DNA of 64,000 bases from Hormiphora californensis (lineage: Eukaryota > Ctenophora > Tentaculata > Cydippida > Pleurobrachiidae): assembly GCA_020137815.1 (NCBI GenBank), contig CM035353.1, positions 267,501-331,500 on the forward strand, in the 5' to 3' direction. The notes below the pieces were generated by a model. The model saw nothing but the letters and a program-made list of their open reading frames with translations, was not told the origin of the DNA and ran no database searches. Shown in pieces: positions 11,601 through 22,708 of the stretch (the first letter of the stretch is position 1; every line of letters starts with the position of its first letter). The translations under genes and the position numbers were made by a program.

Positions 11601-12974
11601 GTTATAGACGGGAATATAGAAGGAGTGGGACTGGGTGAGATTTGTCATTATATCCATCTCGAACGTTCCCTCTAACTGGCTCCCCTGTCGACGGAGTGAG
11701 AATTCAGCCAAGGGCAACTTTTCCTTGGGCTGTATGACAAAGGGTGTCCGAAGATTCTCAATAAGAAAATCCTTTGTAAGATCTTTGAGGCCCGCATTTT
11801 TAATCGCTATGGGAACGTTATAATAGTTCGTGACGAATATTGGTTTAGTATGTTGCCGAGGTGTCAGTGAACCGCTGTAGAACCCATCTTGGAATCCCGA
11901 TAAGGAGAGCGACCCTGAATAGACCCGGGCGGTAAAGGGGATGTTAATGGTTGCCACCTTTCTGTTCTTGAACTTGATACTGACATTGCCGGTGTGCTCC
12001 GTTAACCGTTGATCAGCAAACTCTGGAAGCAACTCCGGATCGATGGTAACATCCGCTACTTTTTGGAACATGCCCTGGCGTGCATAAACCGAGTCCTTGA
12101 TCAGGGTGACGGTGATACCGTTATCATGTAATATGCTGTCCGTTATGCTCACCGAGAAGAGCTTTGTCGTGCAGTTGAGGGTTGATAACAGGTATATTGA
12201 AACCACCTTCGTCGGAGAGAACCGGGTAAATTTGCCGAAATCGATGAGCCGTGGTAGGGGGAATATTTCCCCTGAACTGACCATACGCACGTCAATAGGC
12301 AGCCGTATATCAGGGTGGTTCGGCCTATCTACCTTAATCGTTACATACGATAAGTGTTGGGAGGGTCTATCGGAGAAGAGGTTTAACCTCATGACACTCT
12401 TACTCTCGTACGGGGGTATCGTCCAAATGTTGTACTCTTCAAAGGGTGGGAGCAAGTTGACATTACCCCCACTTGAGTACATCTCCTTTATCTTCAAATC
12501 AGTGGGATATGGATTATAGAAGTTGATGGAGGGAGAAAATACGAGGGATGTTGGCCATCTGATTCCCACAAAGGGCGTGATCTGGTAGGGGCTCTCCACG
12601 CCCACTCCTGTCATGTTTAGTGTGACAACATCACCGGGAACTGCCGAGGACAGGGAGTATATGTAGAGGGAGATAGTGGCTGATACATTACCCTCCGAGT
12701 GGGGTAGGAAGAGGACGGGAAGCTCGTAACTATCCCCCGGTTCCAGTATCACGGATTGTGTTTGTGTCAAGGAGGGCTGGAAGGGAGAGCGGAGGGAGTA
12801 GTCTGCAGCCACATATATCTCCCTGTCCACACGGTTGTAGAGGGAGATGTTTTGGGCTGATATGAATCCAATGGTGCACCTCCCGAACTCTATCGAGAGG
12901 GGGGAGATGGTGAGGGGCAGGTGATGGGTGAAGGGTAGGAGAGATAGGCAGCATAGCAGGAAGGACAACATCAT
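8610..12974 (-). CDS. TMEM131: TMEM131 family protein, single-exon ORF
   Basis: 1,454 codons without an intron. The ATG at 12974 opens a hydrophobic signal peptide. The long luminal part has repeated beta-sandwich (PapD/ASH-like) segments. One carries the family's hallmark: asparagine-proline pairs in INFYNPYP, then KEMYSSGG and IPPYESK at about residues 150-190. One transmembrane helix lies near residues 1015-1040, followed by a long Lys/Pro-rich cytoplasmic tail. That tail includes a repeat of PAHHHIP units around residues 1245-1285 and a Gln/Pro-rich end. In known animals TMEM131 works in the early secretory pathway: the luminal domain engages procollagen and the tail recruits the TRAPP complex. 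That role here is by homology. The start fits a signal peptide and the preceding minus-strand sequence gives no better one. Being intronless is unusual beside the 11-exon PLXDC gene. Confidence 0.92.
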   Translation of the reverse strand: MMLSFLLCCLSLLPFTHHLPLTISPLSIEFGRCTIGFISAQNISLYNRVDREIYVAADYSLRSPFQPSLTQTQSVILEPGDSYELPVLFLPHSEGNVSATISLYIYSLSSAVPGDVVTLNMTGVGVESPYQITPFVGIRWPTSLVFSPSINFYNPYPTDLKIKEMYSSGGNVNLLPPFEEYNIWTIPPYESKSVMRLNLFSDRPSQHLSYVTIKVDRPNHPDIRLPIDVRMVSSGEIFPLPRLIDFGKFTRFSPTKVVSIYLLSTLNCTTKLFSVSITDSILHDNGITVTLIKDSVYARQGMFQKVADVTIDPELLPEFADQRLTEHTGNVSIKFKNRKVATINIPFTARVYSGSLSLSGFQDGFYSGSLTPRQHTKPIFVTNYYNVPIAIKNAGLKDLTKDFLIENLRTPFVIQPKEKLPLAEFSLRRQGSQLEGTFEMDIMTNLTQSHSFYIPVYNGDLDMTVDKKPVEVLNFEVLGYNQSRFKILQLSNKNPVPVQLHYYFTNVPFCEVYYTNVWRKARGVMLKFYREDAVQHQMLTLDPGDFVQVNVTLKTPSMRHNVSGFFIIETNFDIIQLPLTFRTLEGHLLMPHLDYKEVFPGKTSHMTLMITNTFNESFPLEKVMLAPSKLVSLVRTERSVTLKPLQSNSVGKIRFTPERDSQYNYLLTGDVRKQMEYFKGCRLNFDQVDYELKLYKHLQGKYNALKKAGRDRFTVEGSIKSSFSDNSPINVDFNMVWPSLVEQHVEFPTTHVKEVSVSEVVLVNPSIHPVHVELFFINDYPHSRALIDILGMRKEVINVDNAFFLEDQGGGLMKWIKLGSDVSQNIHQLLLEPQERRSVKVKFLPQFVGHHKSILVVRNNLTLFEPILYSTTAAKGELMFEKKSSLVLSIPESLLSECHYSEEGTLEPGFVNVNRSFTLKNVGDLSSTITDIRINGASCQGYGVTVINCSPFSLPPNTAHLLKINFSPNFHYAYSEFTLSVVPSSGETLTIPVVTKVPPHMVTPCLATLKKPIWEVSFRFLLLTGSFCAIVVVFVQSYLFFSTPIVISPAPTIPPKQVAVPPKQPADQVQVKPKKKIKSEIQVVQQIPVSPPQPVLTAKQKKKKLREAASLAAAVPQVVPETHKPVKVTVAPPVTKVTKKKNTPAPSLKHVTSETVLHPAAPKTEIVKMDPPKAEKMTSIVKPRIKEQPIPSPSAVTSNPIKKAKDINVVKPELRQPVIQAGCSSGAESRKPEPVKQRVSTPPRSSSPHHIPSPAHHHIPSPAHHHIPPPAHHHIPPPTHHHIPPPPPPVMPDLFQDYRLSEQLRSELEKPEISEQFDAAVQEEKRLRHRSNKFMNSWASSPQHVPRSEPPPPQQPPPPQQQPPAMMSQYSLFNPLTSVDDWFAPNAANPFSEFALLPNSRQTSRFQSLFQQENGSNGGLQQQQQRSSGAGGAGDIWGPIRYDAGLDGESWKTE

Positions 12975-13275
12975 GTAGATCTCCTAGAGAGGAATGTGTG
13001 TGTGTGTTAGTTTGACAGCTGAATATTATGGGGGGAAATGACAAAAATAGAGGGAGTATAAAGATTGGCTTGCGAAACGCGTCCTGACGCGGACTCCAGA
13101 GACTGTGAAGCAGCTGAAAAAGGGGCTAAACCAAGGCCCTTTCTTGAAAGGGCCTTTATCAAAAAGTATCGTCGGTGCTACTCAGCAAAAAAACATGAAA
13201 GGATCATACAATTAATAATTGTAGGGTCCATGATAAATTGTGAATTTTACATGGGTACCGGAAAAAATCGGGCAA

Positions 13276-13342
13276 GAACAAAACTAATATATATAACTGA
13301 TGTGTCTTGAAGACACATCAGTTATATATATTAGTTTTGTTC
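13276..13342. repeat. 67-bp near-perfect palindrome
   Basis: Two 33-bp arms (GAACAAAACTAATATATA... and its complement) flank a single G. It would extrude as a hairpin; it has no coding content. Confidence 0.95.
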
Positions 13343-13545
13343 AAATACTTTTTCATTGCGGGGGGGGGGGGGGGGGGGCATTGTGCCTTGTGGGGCGCGG
13401 GGAATCAGGGTCGAGCAAAGCAGCAGTTACACAGGTCTTCTAGTCATATATCGGAGTATGATCAAGGTCTTTAAATGTATTACACTTATCTCAGTATGTC
13501 TGATGATACATGATATAATTCATTATCGTCCTTTTTATCCTTATT

Positions 13546-13564
13546 TTCTCTCTCTCTCTCTCTC

Positions 13565-13654
<90 letters not shown>

Positions 13655-13667
13655 CCTCTCTCTCTCT
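13546..13667. repeat. (CT)n microsatellite
   Basis: About 120 bp of CT with few interruptions. The apparent Leu/Ser reading frames are artefacts. Confidence 0.95.
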
Positions 13668-13768
13668 GGTCTCCACATGTACAGACTTCCTACTTCATCA
13701 GTCACACAACAATGCATTTACACGTGTAGAAAAGTAAATGCTTAGAAATCAGCTGCTTGCAAGATAAT

Positions 13769-13800
13769 GAGAGAGAGAGATAATGAGAGAGAGAGTGAGA

Positions 13801-13868
<68 letters not shown>

Positions 13869-13924
13869 GACAGAGAGAGAGCGAGGGAGGGATGGAGAGA
13901 CGAGGGAGGGATGGAGAGAGAGAG
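13769..13924. repeat. (GA)n microsatellite
   Basis: GA/GAGT-rich tract, complementary in composition to the CT tract about 100 bp to the left; together they could pair. Confidence 0.95.
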
Positions 13925-14752
13925 AAAATGAGTACAATCATTGTCATGGCTTTCATCGTAAATTTTCACTGTGAACAGCTGCAACTAATGACCGTCACCC
14001 CCAAATCATTTACCTCTTTCAGATTTTATCTCTCTGCCTCGCTCTCGATCTATCCCTTTCTTTCGATTCTCTCACACTCTCTCCCTCAGCCCTCTATAAT
14101 AGTAGGAAATACAAGTTGATACACACACCAGCCAACACATTGTGACTAGTTAGAAATACCCCTTAATATAATGTGGCTTCCTAGAGATAGACCTGTTAGA
14201 AATAACAGTCTCTCTAACTTCTAATCTACTTCGACAGCTTCAAAGGTACGAAATCAAGCATTTCCAAACAAGGTATGATAAAAAACTCGAAGATAAATGA
14301 CAAAGGGACCCAGCGTGTGTGACTCAATAAGATGTTGTAATAAAGAATGTTATTGTGTGCAATCAAGGGTTCGAATTTTAATCTGCTAGAAATGTGACCT
14401 TTCTAAGCATCATGGGGCTTCAGACTCATTTATCCATTCTAATTGGTATAAATGCTCATCTGTCATTTCACCAATTGAGGATACTATGATCATCGGATAA
14501 CTAGTCGAGGATTTGGGAACTGAATTATTAATTTCAGCTAACTACAACGTAAAACTATTTATTGAGGATGACAGTGAACTGTATGAGTCGAGTGCTGTAA
14601 ATACACATGTTTTGGGTGACAAGTCCCATGTTCACAGTAAACAGTTGTAGTACATGTTAATATAATATCATATTGTAACAAAATCTTGATTACATAAAGC
14701 GATCATGGGGCTTTGCAGAGGACCATTTATCAAGATCTGTGTAAAGGTCTAC

Positions 14753-14894
14753 TACAGTCGGACTCCGATTTACCGGGCCCCGATTTACCGGAACCCCGAT
14801 TTACCGGGAGGATACACTTCCCCCGATATAGAAAATTTACATTATTTGAAAACTCTTTCCCCCGACCATCCCGGTAAATCGGGGTCCGACTGTA
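14753..14894. mobile_element. pogo-like MITE, copy 2 (longest)
   Basis: TA-CAGTCGGACTCCGATTTACC ... CGGTAAATCGGGGTCCGACTG-TA, with TA on both sides as expected for a Tc1/mariner-type target duplication. The left terminus has an internal tandem of CCCCGATTTACCGG units. Confidence 0.8.
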
Positions 14895-15707
14895 TAATAA
14901 TAGTAGACAAACATTTAGATTGAGTATATGAGGCAGTCCTGCAACTCAGTAGTCAGTGGAAATATGACTCTCATCATGGAAATGTAGTAGTACACGCAGC
15001 TAATATACTGTACATTTTACATCCCTTTTCTAGTAGCTCTCTAGCTCACACAATCGCATCCATTCGACAAAAATATATACAGTACTGCCAGAAATGTGTT
15101 TTAGAATTGCCATTTATTACAGAGTCATATATTTCTGACATATTGGGATGTCCATTGAAATAATCCCTAGGCCCTAGCTGGGAAGTTGTTGGGGGGAGGT
15201 GCAAGGGAGGCCTTCAAGATAATTGTTTTGGCACGTGAGCTTCTGAGCAGCCACTTCGAGGTAAGACTGCAAGGGGAACCTGGGGCGGGAGGAATGCCGT
15301 AACATATTTCATGTATAATGCGAGTGTTCAAGAAAACAAACGAAAACAAGATGGAAAGAGATAAAATTAGCTTTTCTCTCTTGGAACTATTTCTGAAAAT
15401 ACCACACATTCGAACACGAACATGAGAGTATTGCAGGGAAAGAGGAAGGAGGGAAAAAACAAATTTATTTTATGAAAACAGAAAACATCATGGCAAAGAA
15501 AAGATGTGAGAGGGATCACATGAGCAGGTCCGAATAAAGAAAACAAATAAATAATAGCGGCATACCGCCTGATTTCCCTGCCAAGCATGTGATCTGGTAT
15601 GCGATCTGGTGGTTTGTTGCCACGCCTGCTTCTAATTGGGCACTGATACGTCGTGATCTGCCGATTACCACCCTCCTTCCCTCTCTCACCCCAGTGTCAA
15701 CTTATTT

Positions 15708-16612
15708 CGAAAGGCATTAGACTCCGAAAATTTCTTAAAAAAGGCATTATTTTCTAACTAAAAAGTGTTGGCAATGATACTAGATAGTACATAGAAGACA
15801 TTAGTTAACAGTTTATTCGTTTATCCAGGCATCTTTTTAAATAATGCCCGATAATGCCATCTTGAGACTCTGTTGAAATTTGTCAAATTTGCATGAATTT
15901 AGTGCTTGGAATGACTTTATAGAGCCCCAGGGAACCATTCCCTATCATAATAAGTCATTTTGAATCAAAATCTGGCGAATTTTGAAGAAAAAATTTTTAA
16001 TACATAATTTAATTTTTTTAATTAAGTTAATTATAAAATAGGTTAATTGTTCTAATTTGTGGCACATCAACTCTCCCTATTTTGTTTTATGTGACCCTTA
16101 TAATGATTGCCTATCTCATTGAATCGTTTTTGAAGCTAAAAAACAGTTTTGAGTGATAAACTAAGGAGGGCATTATTTGGATTCTGGAGTCCCAATAATG
16201 CCCCCAGAGTCCCAATAATGCCCCAGAGTCCCTCAGAGTCCCAAAAACGCGCAAAAATAATGCCCTAGAATCTCAGAATCCCATGAAATCTGATACCTAG
16301 CACACTACCTTATTAGCACGAGCTAATTAGAGGGAGAGAGAGAGAGGAAGTGAGAGAGAGAAAGTGAGAGTGGGTGAGAGAGAGAGAGTGAGAGAGAGAG
16401 GGACAGAGAGAAATACAGAGAGAGAGAGGGAGAGAGAGACAGAGATAGACAGAGAGAAAGAGAGAGAAGAATAGAGGAGAGAGGGAGAGAGTGAGGGGAG
16501 AAACAGCTGTATAATTTCTTGTTTTGGGTTCACATTACACTGAAAATTAATGTGTGTGATTGGGGAACTAGGCTTGGCATTATTTTGGCATTATTTTGGC
16601 ATTATTTTTTCT
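15708..16612. repeat. Cluster of GGCATTAT / ATAATGCC motifs
   Basis: The motif GGCATTA(T) or its complement occurs about a dozen times in both orientations. It is denser at the two ends (15711-15752, 16168-16266 and 16577-16612, the last as a triple GGCATTATTTT). Between them is AT-rich sequence, and a GA tract at 16330-16480. It may be a degraded DNA element with repetitive ends. Confidence 0.5.
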
Positions 16613-17193
16613 AAAAGCATTGGAAATTAGATTCGCATATTCGTGGTTTTTTGACACTGGGTCTCTCACCTTACCTTGGTCGACCCTCCCTCTCTCCAAC
16701 CCCCGCCCCCCCGGTGTTTGACGAAACAAACTCCCAACCTTGTCCGAAGCTACATATTTTACTTCATACCGAGTTCAGTAGTCCCCCCGTGGTAATACAA
16801 TTACATCTTTCTGTACATGGCCCGCTGCACTGCATGACTGCACTAAAGCACAATGCCGTTGTGAGAACTCAACTACCGCACTAAAACTGTAAATTTGGAA
16901 CGGGGTGGACTGTACTGCTCAATTGTGTTTTACTTGTGCTGTTGCACCTGCAATACAATGTTTTACCAGTGTTAGAATAAATGAAAATAAATATAATAAT
17001 AACACATCATGCTGGTCAATGGTAGGGCTGTCGATTTAAGAATATATTGAGAATGCGGGTAGTACCGAATCCAGTCAATAGATTGATTCTTTAGCAAGAT
17101 TTGATTGGATGAAACAAAGAATCTTAGAAAGACACAGCGAGCTGCAGATAGCTAAGGAATAATGGGGATGGGTGTTATGTAAGTCAGGGAAGA

Positions 17194-17229
<36 letters not shown>

Positions 17230-17485
17230 GAAGAGAAGTAGAGACAGAGAGCGAGAGAGAGAGAAGGAAGCGAGAGCTAGATCTTCTCCTCGAAGCTGCG
17301 GAGTCTTCGCTCCTCTACTCTCTTCCTCTCGTCTCTCTCTAAAAAGTAGGATATCGTCGGGTCTCTGCTTTCGCTCGGTCTCTCTCTGTTCTCTGCAAAC
17401 TATCTCTGATCTCATCTACCCGCCCCCCTCAAGCACACCTTTCTCGCCTCAGGAAAAATTAATGTACCCACCTTACCCCGCCCTC

Positions 17486-18536
17486 CCCTCCAGACAAACA
17501 GAATGTACCCTACCCCCCCTCCAAACCCCCCTCTTACCCCCTAAAAGGGTACCCAGTACCCAGACCATACCCCCCCCCCCCCCATTACCCCAGATTACCC
17601 ATACCCCCCCAGACAAACAGAATGTACCCATTACCCCCCCAGACAAACAGAATGTACCCATTACCCCCAGACAAACAGAATGTCCATTACCCCCCCCCCA
17701 GACAAACAGAATGTACCCATTTCCCCCCCAGACAAACAGAATGTACCCTTACCCCCCAGACACCAGAATCTACCCATTACCCCCAGCAAAAGAATGTACC
17801 CATTACCCCCCAGACAAACAGAATGTACCCATTACCCCCCAGACAAACAGAATGTACCCCCCCCCCCCAGACAAACAGAATGTACCCATTCACCCCCCCC
17901 AGACAAACAGAATGTACCCATTACCCCCCAGACAAACAGAATGTACCCATTACCCCCCAGACAAACAGAATGTACCCATTACCCCCCAGACAAACAGAAT
18001 GTACCCATAACCCCCCAGACAAACAGAATGTACCCGTTACCCCCCAGACAAACAGAATCTACCCATTACATCCCCCAGGCAAACAGAATGTACCCATTAC
18101 CCTCCAGACAAACAGAATGTACCCATTACCCCCCAGGCAAACAGAATGTACCCATTACCCCCCAGACAAACAGAATGTGCCCATTACCACCACAGCCCCA
18201 GACAACCAGAATGTGCCCCATTAACCCTCAGACAACAGAATGTACCCATTACCCCCCCAGACAAACAGAATGTACCCAAATAGCCCCCAGACAACAGAAT
18301 GTACCCGTTACCCCCCAGACAAACAGAATCTACCCTACATCCCCCAGGCAACCGAATGTACCATTACCCCCCCAGACAAACATGAATGTACCCATTACCC
18401 CCCCCCCCCAGACAAACAGAATGTACCCATTACCCCACAGACAAACAGAATGTACCCATTACCCCCCAGACAAACAGAATGTACCCATAACCCCCCAGAC
18501 AAACAGAATGTACACATTACCCCCCCAAACAAACAG
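17486..18536. repeat. 29-bp minisatellite, ~35 copies
   Basis: The unit is about CCCCCCAGACAAACAGAATG + TACCCATTA, 29 bp and hence not a multiple of three. It reads through all three plus-strand frames and gives long PPRQTECTH/PPDKQNVPI/PQTNRMYP-type frames. Copy-to-copy changes are mostly C-run length changes. There is no start context, no splice-site pattern and no flanking coding sequence, so I treat it as a non-coding satellite. Confidence 0.9.
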
Positions 18537-18565
18537 AGGTTTTTGTATCGGCTCTCACTACACAG

Positions 18566-18990
18566 TGTGTGTGTGTGTGTGTGTATCTGTGTATCTATGT
18601 GTGTGTGTGTGAGGAAGATAATCACCTAAGGACCTGGCTTGTAGCAAGTGGTAGGAGAGAAAGGCTGAGAGAGAAAGGCAGAGAAGAGAAGAAGAGAGAG
18701 AGACGGAGAAGCAGAGAGAGAGAGAGGGAAGAGGAGAGAGAGATGGGAGAGAGAGTAGAGAGAAGAGAAGACGAGAGGAGCGAGAGAGAGACGAGAGAGA
18801 GAAAGAGAGAGAGAAGAGAGATGAGAGAGAGAGAGAGAGAGAGAGAAAGAGGAGAGAGCGATGAGAGAGAGAGGAGAGAGAGAGAGAGAGACGATAGAGA
18901 GAGAGAGAGAGAGCAAGCGGGAAGGCAGAGAGAGAGAAAGAGAGCCAGGGGGAAAGGCAGTGAGAGAGAGAGAGAGAAGGAGAGCCAGGG
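18566..18990. repeat. (GT)n followed by long GA-rich tract
   Basis: A GT repeat at 18566-18612, then about 330 bp of imperfect GA-rich sequence. Only low-complexity frames. Confidence 0.9.
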
Positions 18991-19537
18991 GGAAAGATAG
19001 ATAGGGAAACGCTGTGGGTACATTACAGAGAAAAATGGCTTACCTTACTCTCGTTAATTAAGCTCCTATATTTCAAGAAACTTTAAAATAAGCAACTTTT
19101 TTCTAAGAAACCACAAGAGTAAGCAATAAAAAACTAAACGAATTTCTCGTTTGTTGAGAAACTTAAGAAGTTAGTTGTTTCCTATTTTGTTGGGGTGTCT
19201 CTAAATTTTGGTATTATGAAACAACTCCTCTGCGCTATATTAGCTGACGTAATATAATAACAGGGATGACTTCGTAACCAAACATACATTGATCACCACA
19301 CCCGGCGCATTGGGGACGGGAACTGACCAGTTGTAGCCCAGGCGTGACCGAGGGGGATTCAGGAGGAACCACAGCAACCCTATTGATAACGTATCTTATT
19401 GGGTAAGGTAGTACGTGGACATAAATATCGGTCAATAGATATATACACAGGTAGCATAGCGCCTAGATGGTATAATCACACTGATAAGAAGGAAAACGAG
19501 AAGGGAATATCAACTTTTATGAGACTAGCACACCCAT

Positions 19538-19640
19538 TGGGGCTTTTTGATAATCCACCCGGCTTCGCCGGGCGGTTCTTTTCGCCACTTTCAACGTCAA
19601 TAACACGGTTGCCATGGCAACTGAATTGGTAACTATGGGG
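19538..19640. mobile_element. ~105-bp dispersed repeat, copy A
   Basis: Matches 58585-58692 in inverted orientation (shared GGCTTTTTGATAA, GGCTTCGCCG, CACGGTTGCCATGGCAAC, GGTAACTATGGGGA). A short non-autonomous repeat of unknown class. Confidence 0.75.
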
Positions 19641-20390
19641 ACTGGAATGTTAAAGGTCATTCGAAAATATTAACAAACTTCCACTGGAAGTTCAAACAGT
19701 GTTAATAACAGCTTTACAGCTGAGGTTCGTTACGTTGCATTTCGTTTCACTTTTGCTTGTCTCAGACACCAAAAAGGGCTATTTTCCTCAATAAAATGCA
19801 ACTCAAATCTGTTTCTAGTTCTCATTTCCATCACACATGACCTCCCAGTTACCACTGAACCGTCTCCCGGGCCTGGCCTGGTCTCATTACTAAATTACAG
19901 CTACGTTTTTGTCCAATATTACCCCCCGCCCCACCCCCACCCACCCTCCCCCACCCACCTCTCCCAATATAGCGGACATTGCAAAACACCACACTACATA
20001 GACAATCCTTGTGTTTTGGTGCACTAAGTCGCTTATCGCGTGTAACAACTAACAAATGTTCTTATCTATCTCATCCGAATGGTCTTCTAGAACATTTTAC
20101 ACTCTACACTGCTACAATCTGCCCAACCCCTTGTTTGTGTTTGATCGTCTTCGTTTCCGTTTATCTTTATCACCATTGGAAATGTTTACACCTCTCATCT
20201 CATCACCAACAACATCACGGTACCAATCATCCATCAAGGTCGTAAGTTCACCTGTCCGTATTGTTTGTTCATTTATTGTGTACAGTTGATATTGTGAATG
20301 TAATTGAATATTCAATAATTAAGAGTAAGACAAGACATAGCTTGAGAGTGTGCCCCAGACAGACCAACATACGATAAATATCAAACCAGA

Positions 20391-20556
20391 CCAAGACCCT
20401 CTCAAAGGCAAAACGTTACCTACCCGACCAAGACCCTCTCAAAGGCAAAACGTTACCTATTTTCAAGACCAAGACCCTCTCAAAGGCAAAATGTTACCTA
20501 CCCGACCAAGACCCTCTCAAAGGCAAAACGTTACCTAACGGACCAAGATCCTCTCA
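20391..20556. repeat. ~40-bp tandem repeat, 5 copies
   Basis: The unit contains GACCAAGACCCTCTCAAAGG + CAAAACGTTACCTA. No coding evidence. Confidence 0.9.
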
Positions 20557-20848
20557 AATGTTCCAGAAATTTAAACCATGAGTCTCTTTCTCTCCCAGGG
20601 GAGAGAAAGGGACTCAGCGCCATAGTTACCACATACCCGGGTTGGTATGGAGGTTTGCTGAGCGTATCCCATGGTTTAGTGACAAACAAACAAACAAACA
20701 AACAAACAGCTTTACAGCTTTCGCCATAGTGTTTTATGAAGGAGCACTGTCGCGTAGAAACGCACTGAACGAACGGCCATCACGATATTATAATAGAGAT
20801 AAATATCGTTGTTATTGACAATAATATTGTCACAATTCATGCATCAGA

Positions 20849-20885
20849 GAATATCAGTTTTATTCAATGAATAAAACTGATATTC
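20849..20885. repeat. 37-bp palindrome
   Basis: GAATATCAGTTTTATTCA and its inverted copy meet at one base. Similar in style to the palindrome at 13276-13342. Confidence 0.9.
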
Positions 20886-21326
20886 CTTCGGGTCTCCTAC
20901 TTCAAAGCTTGATATTTGAAACTTCCAGGCAGTGTGAAGTTAAACCTTTCTGACACCTGTCATCTACTACACACAGAGAGAGAGAGACTCGATCATTTCC
21001 GTGTACTTCTCGCTAGAGCTGTCCGATTTGTGGGCCATAATTCTTAGATTAAATGCAGAACATATTTAATACATTCTGCAATCAGCTGTCTCAAATCCTA
21101 TTTCGACACAGTTGAAAACAACAAAAAAAGTTCAAAAAGCAAGTGTGTGGGGCAAGCGAGAAGAGAGGGTCGAGTAAGGCAAAATTTTGGACGGGATTTC
21201 TATTAACATTTGAGTAAAGTCGGATTTTTTGAAGTTGTCACCCCCCTTTTCATGCGCAGTGTCGTATTTGCGTGTGACAGCCCCCACTTCCTCTCACTGA
21301 CATCCTCCCACTTCCTCTCACTGACA

Positions 21327-22708
21327 TTTTGACACAATGTTGTTGAGCTTAATATGCGAGATATGTGTTTCAAGCCCAAAAATGCAGAAATTCCTACTTT
21401 TAAGCCAATACAGGTTTTCTCTATACCAGTACTGGGTTTGGTGACGCGGTCCCACCTACACTAGGGCCGCGCGAAGCGCGGCAAACGAAGCCGGCTGAGT
21501 GTATATATTATAACATAATAGGGGATGTCATCACCAAGTACTGGGTACAAAAAAGGGAATTCGAGACCTATTCCAATCTTGCTAATCGGACACAATCGAA
21601 CAGGCACAGGAATTCTTAGAAAGTCTGGAAACGGCAGCGGCTGCAGTTGGTCTTCACCTGAATGAAGGGAAGACTAAGTTTATGGCTACTGGTATAGAGG
21701 AACCTTCCCTCGTTAGCTCTACGGGAAACTATCTAGAACAAGTGGAAGATTTCGTTTACCTTGGTGCCCACCTTAAATCGACGGAGAAGGATTTTAACAT
21801 TAGGAAGGCTAAGGCCTGGGCAGCCTGTCATAGACTCAAAGGAATATGGAAAACTGACCTGAGAAGGAGCATTAAGGTAAACCTGTTCCGTACTACTGTA
21901 GAGGCTATTCTATTATACGGCGCTGAAACGTGGACCCTTACATCTACTATGGAGAAACAATTGGATGGCTGTTATAGTAGGATGCTACGCATGGCGCTTG
22001 GCATCAACTGGTGGGATAGGGTCTCTAATGAGGAAGTCTTCCAGAATGTCCCCAGAGTTTCTGAGACTGTGAGGACTCGTAGACTTAGGCTGGCTGGACA
22101 TGTCCACAGGCACGAGGAGCTAACAGCTCACCAACTGCTGTTTTGGGAACCTGATAGGGGCTCTAGAAGCCGGGGTAGACCCAAGAAAACCTATATTAAC
22201 CAGCTCAGGGAGGATACTGGCCTATCTAATGATGGCGATATCAAGAGGCTAATGGAAGATCGTGTGCTGTGGCGGACCGAACTGACTGCTCGGACAATGA
22301 AGCCGCCTTAAGTAAGTAAGTAAGTAGCTAACAAGATTTTGTCACACCCTGGTTACGTTACTTGTTGCTTGCATGGAGGTGACATGACGCTTGTTGTTTT
22401 AATTTCATCTCTACAGTGCAAATCTCTCATTTTCAGCGAAAATATGTTTTCGGAAAAAGTTACCATTTTAATTCATTAATTTCACCCACTAACCTTGATT
22501 CATTTTCAATGAAATTTCAGATTGCCATTGATAAATGTTAACACTATTGAGTGGCTGCGATTTTGCGATCAAATAGACTTGGAACAAGGGAAAACCTTCA
22601 ATTAACTAAAAAACAGGAAATTACGTTCATTAATGAATTTCTGCATTTTTGGACTTGAAAATCTGTACACATATCTCGCATTTAAGCTCAACAACATTGT
22701 GTCAAAAT
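21327..22708. mobile_element. Foldback element split by a LINE insertion
   Basis: Segments 21327-21393 and 22634-22708 are inverted copies (GACACAATGTTGTTGAGCTT ... and its complement AAGCTCAACAACATTGTGTC). The LINE remnant 21570-22325 lies between them, as if it jumped into the loop of an older foldback element. Confidence 0.7.
21570..22325 (+). pseudogene. LINE ORF2 C-terminal remnant (RTE/CR1-like)
   Basis: About 240 codons from the end of a reverse-transcriptase ORF. It shows KTKFMATG, VEDFVYLGA, ILLYGAETWTL and a final RLRLAGHVHR...GRPKKT block typical of non-LTR retrotransposons. The conserved YADD core is missing (5' truncated) and a frame break near 21575 cuts the upstream part. The ORF is directly followed by TAAGTAAGTAAGTAAGTA, a microsatellite-type LINE tail, so this is the true 3' end of the insertion. 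Confidence 0.82.

Larger units (their letters stand above)
12975..17485. other. Gene-free region rich in simple repeats
   Basis: No gene recognised. Contents not listed separately include a hairpin GGCCCTTT-CTTG-AAAGGGCC near 13136, a C/G homopolymer near 13362-13378, and GA/CT tracts at 16330-16480 and 17193-17226. Confidence 0.6.

Noticed and set aside
13136..13160. Histone mRNA 3' stem-loop
   Set aside because: The hairpin has an 8-bp stem with a CTTG loop, not the 6-bp stem and 4-nt pyrimidine-rich loop of the histone signal, and no histone gene is near.
13491..14119. Ser/Leu- and Arg/Glu-repeat frames
   Set aside because: Translations of CT/GA microsatellites.
17486..18536. CRISPR-like array
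   Set aside because: Repeats are contiguous with no unique spacers, and the window is animal DNA.
17486..18612. Long Pro-rich open frames of 130-310 codons
   Set aside because: Produced by a 29-bp satellite that lacks stops in all three frames; no splice or start evidence.
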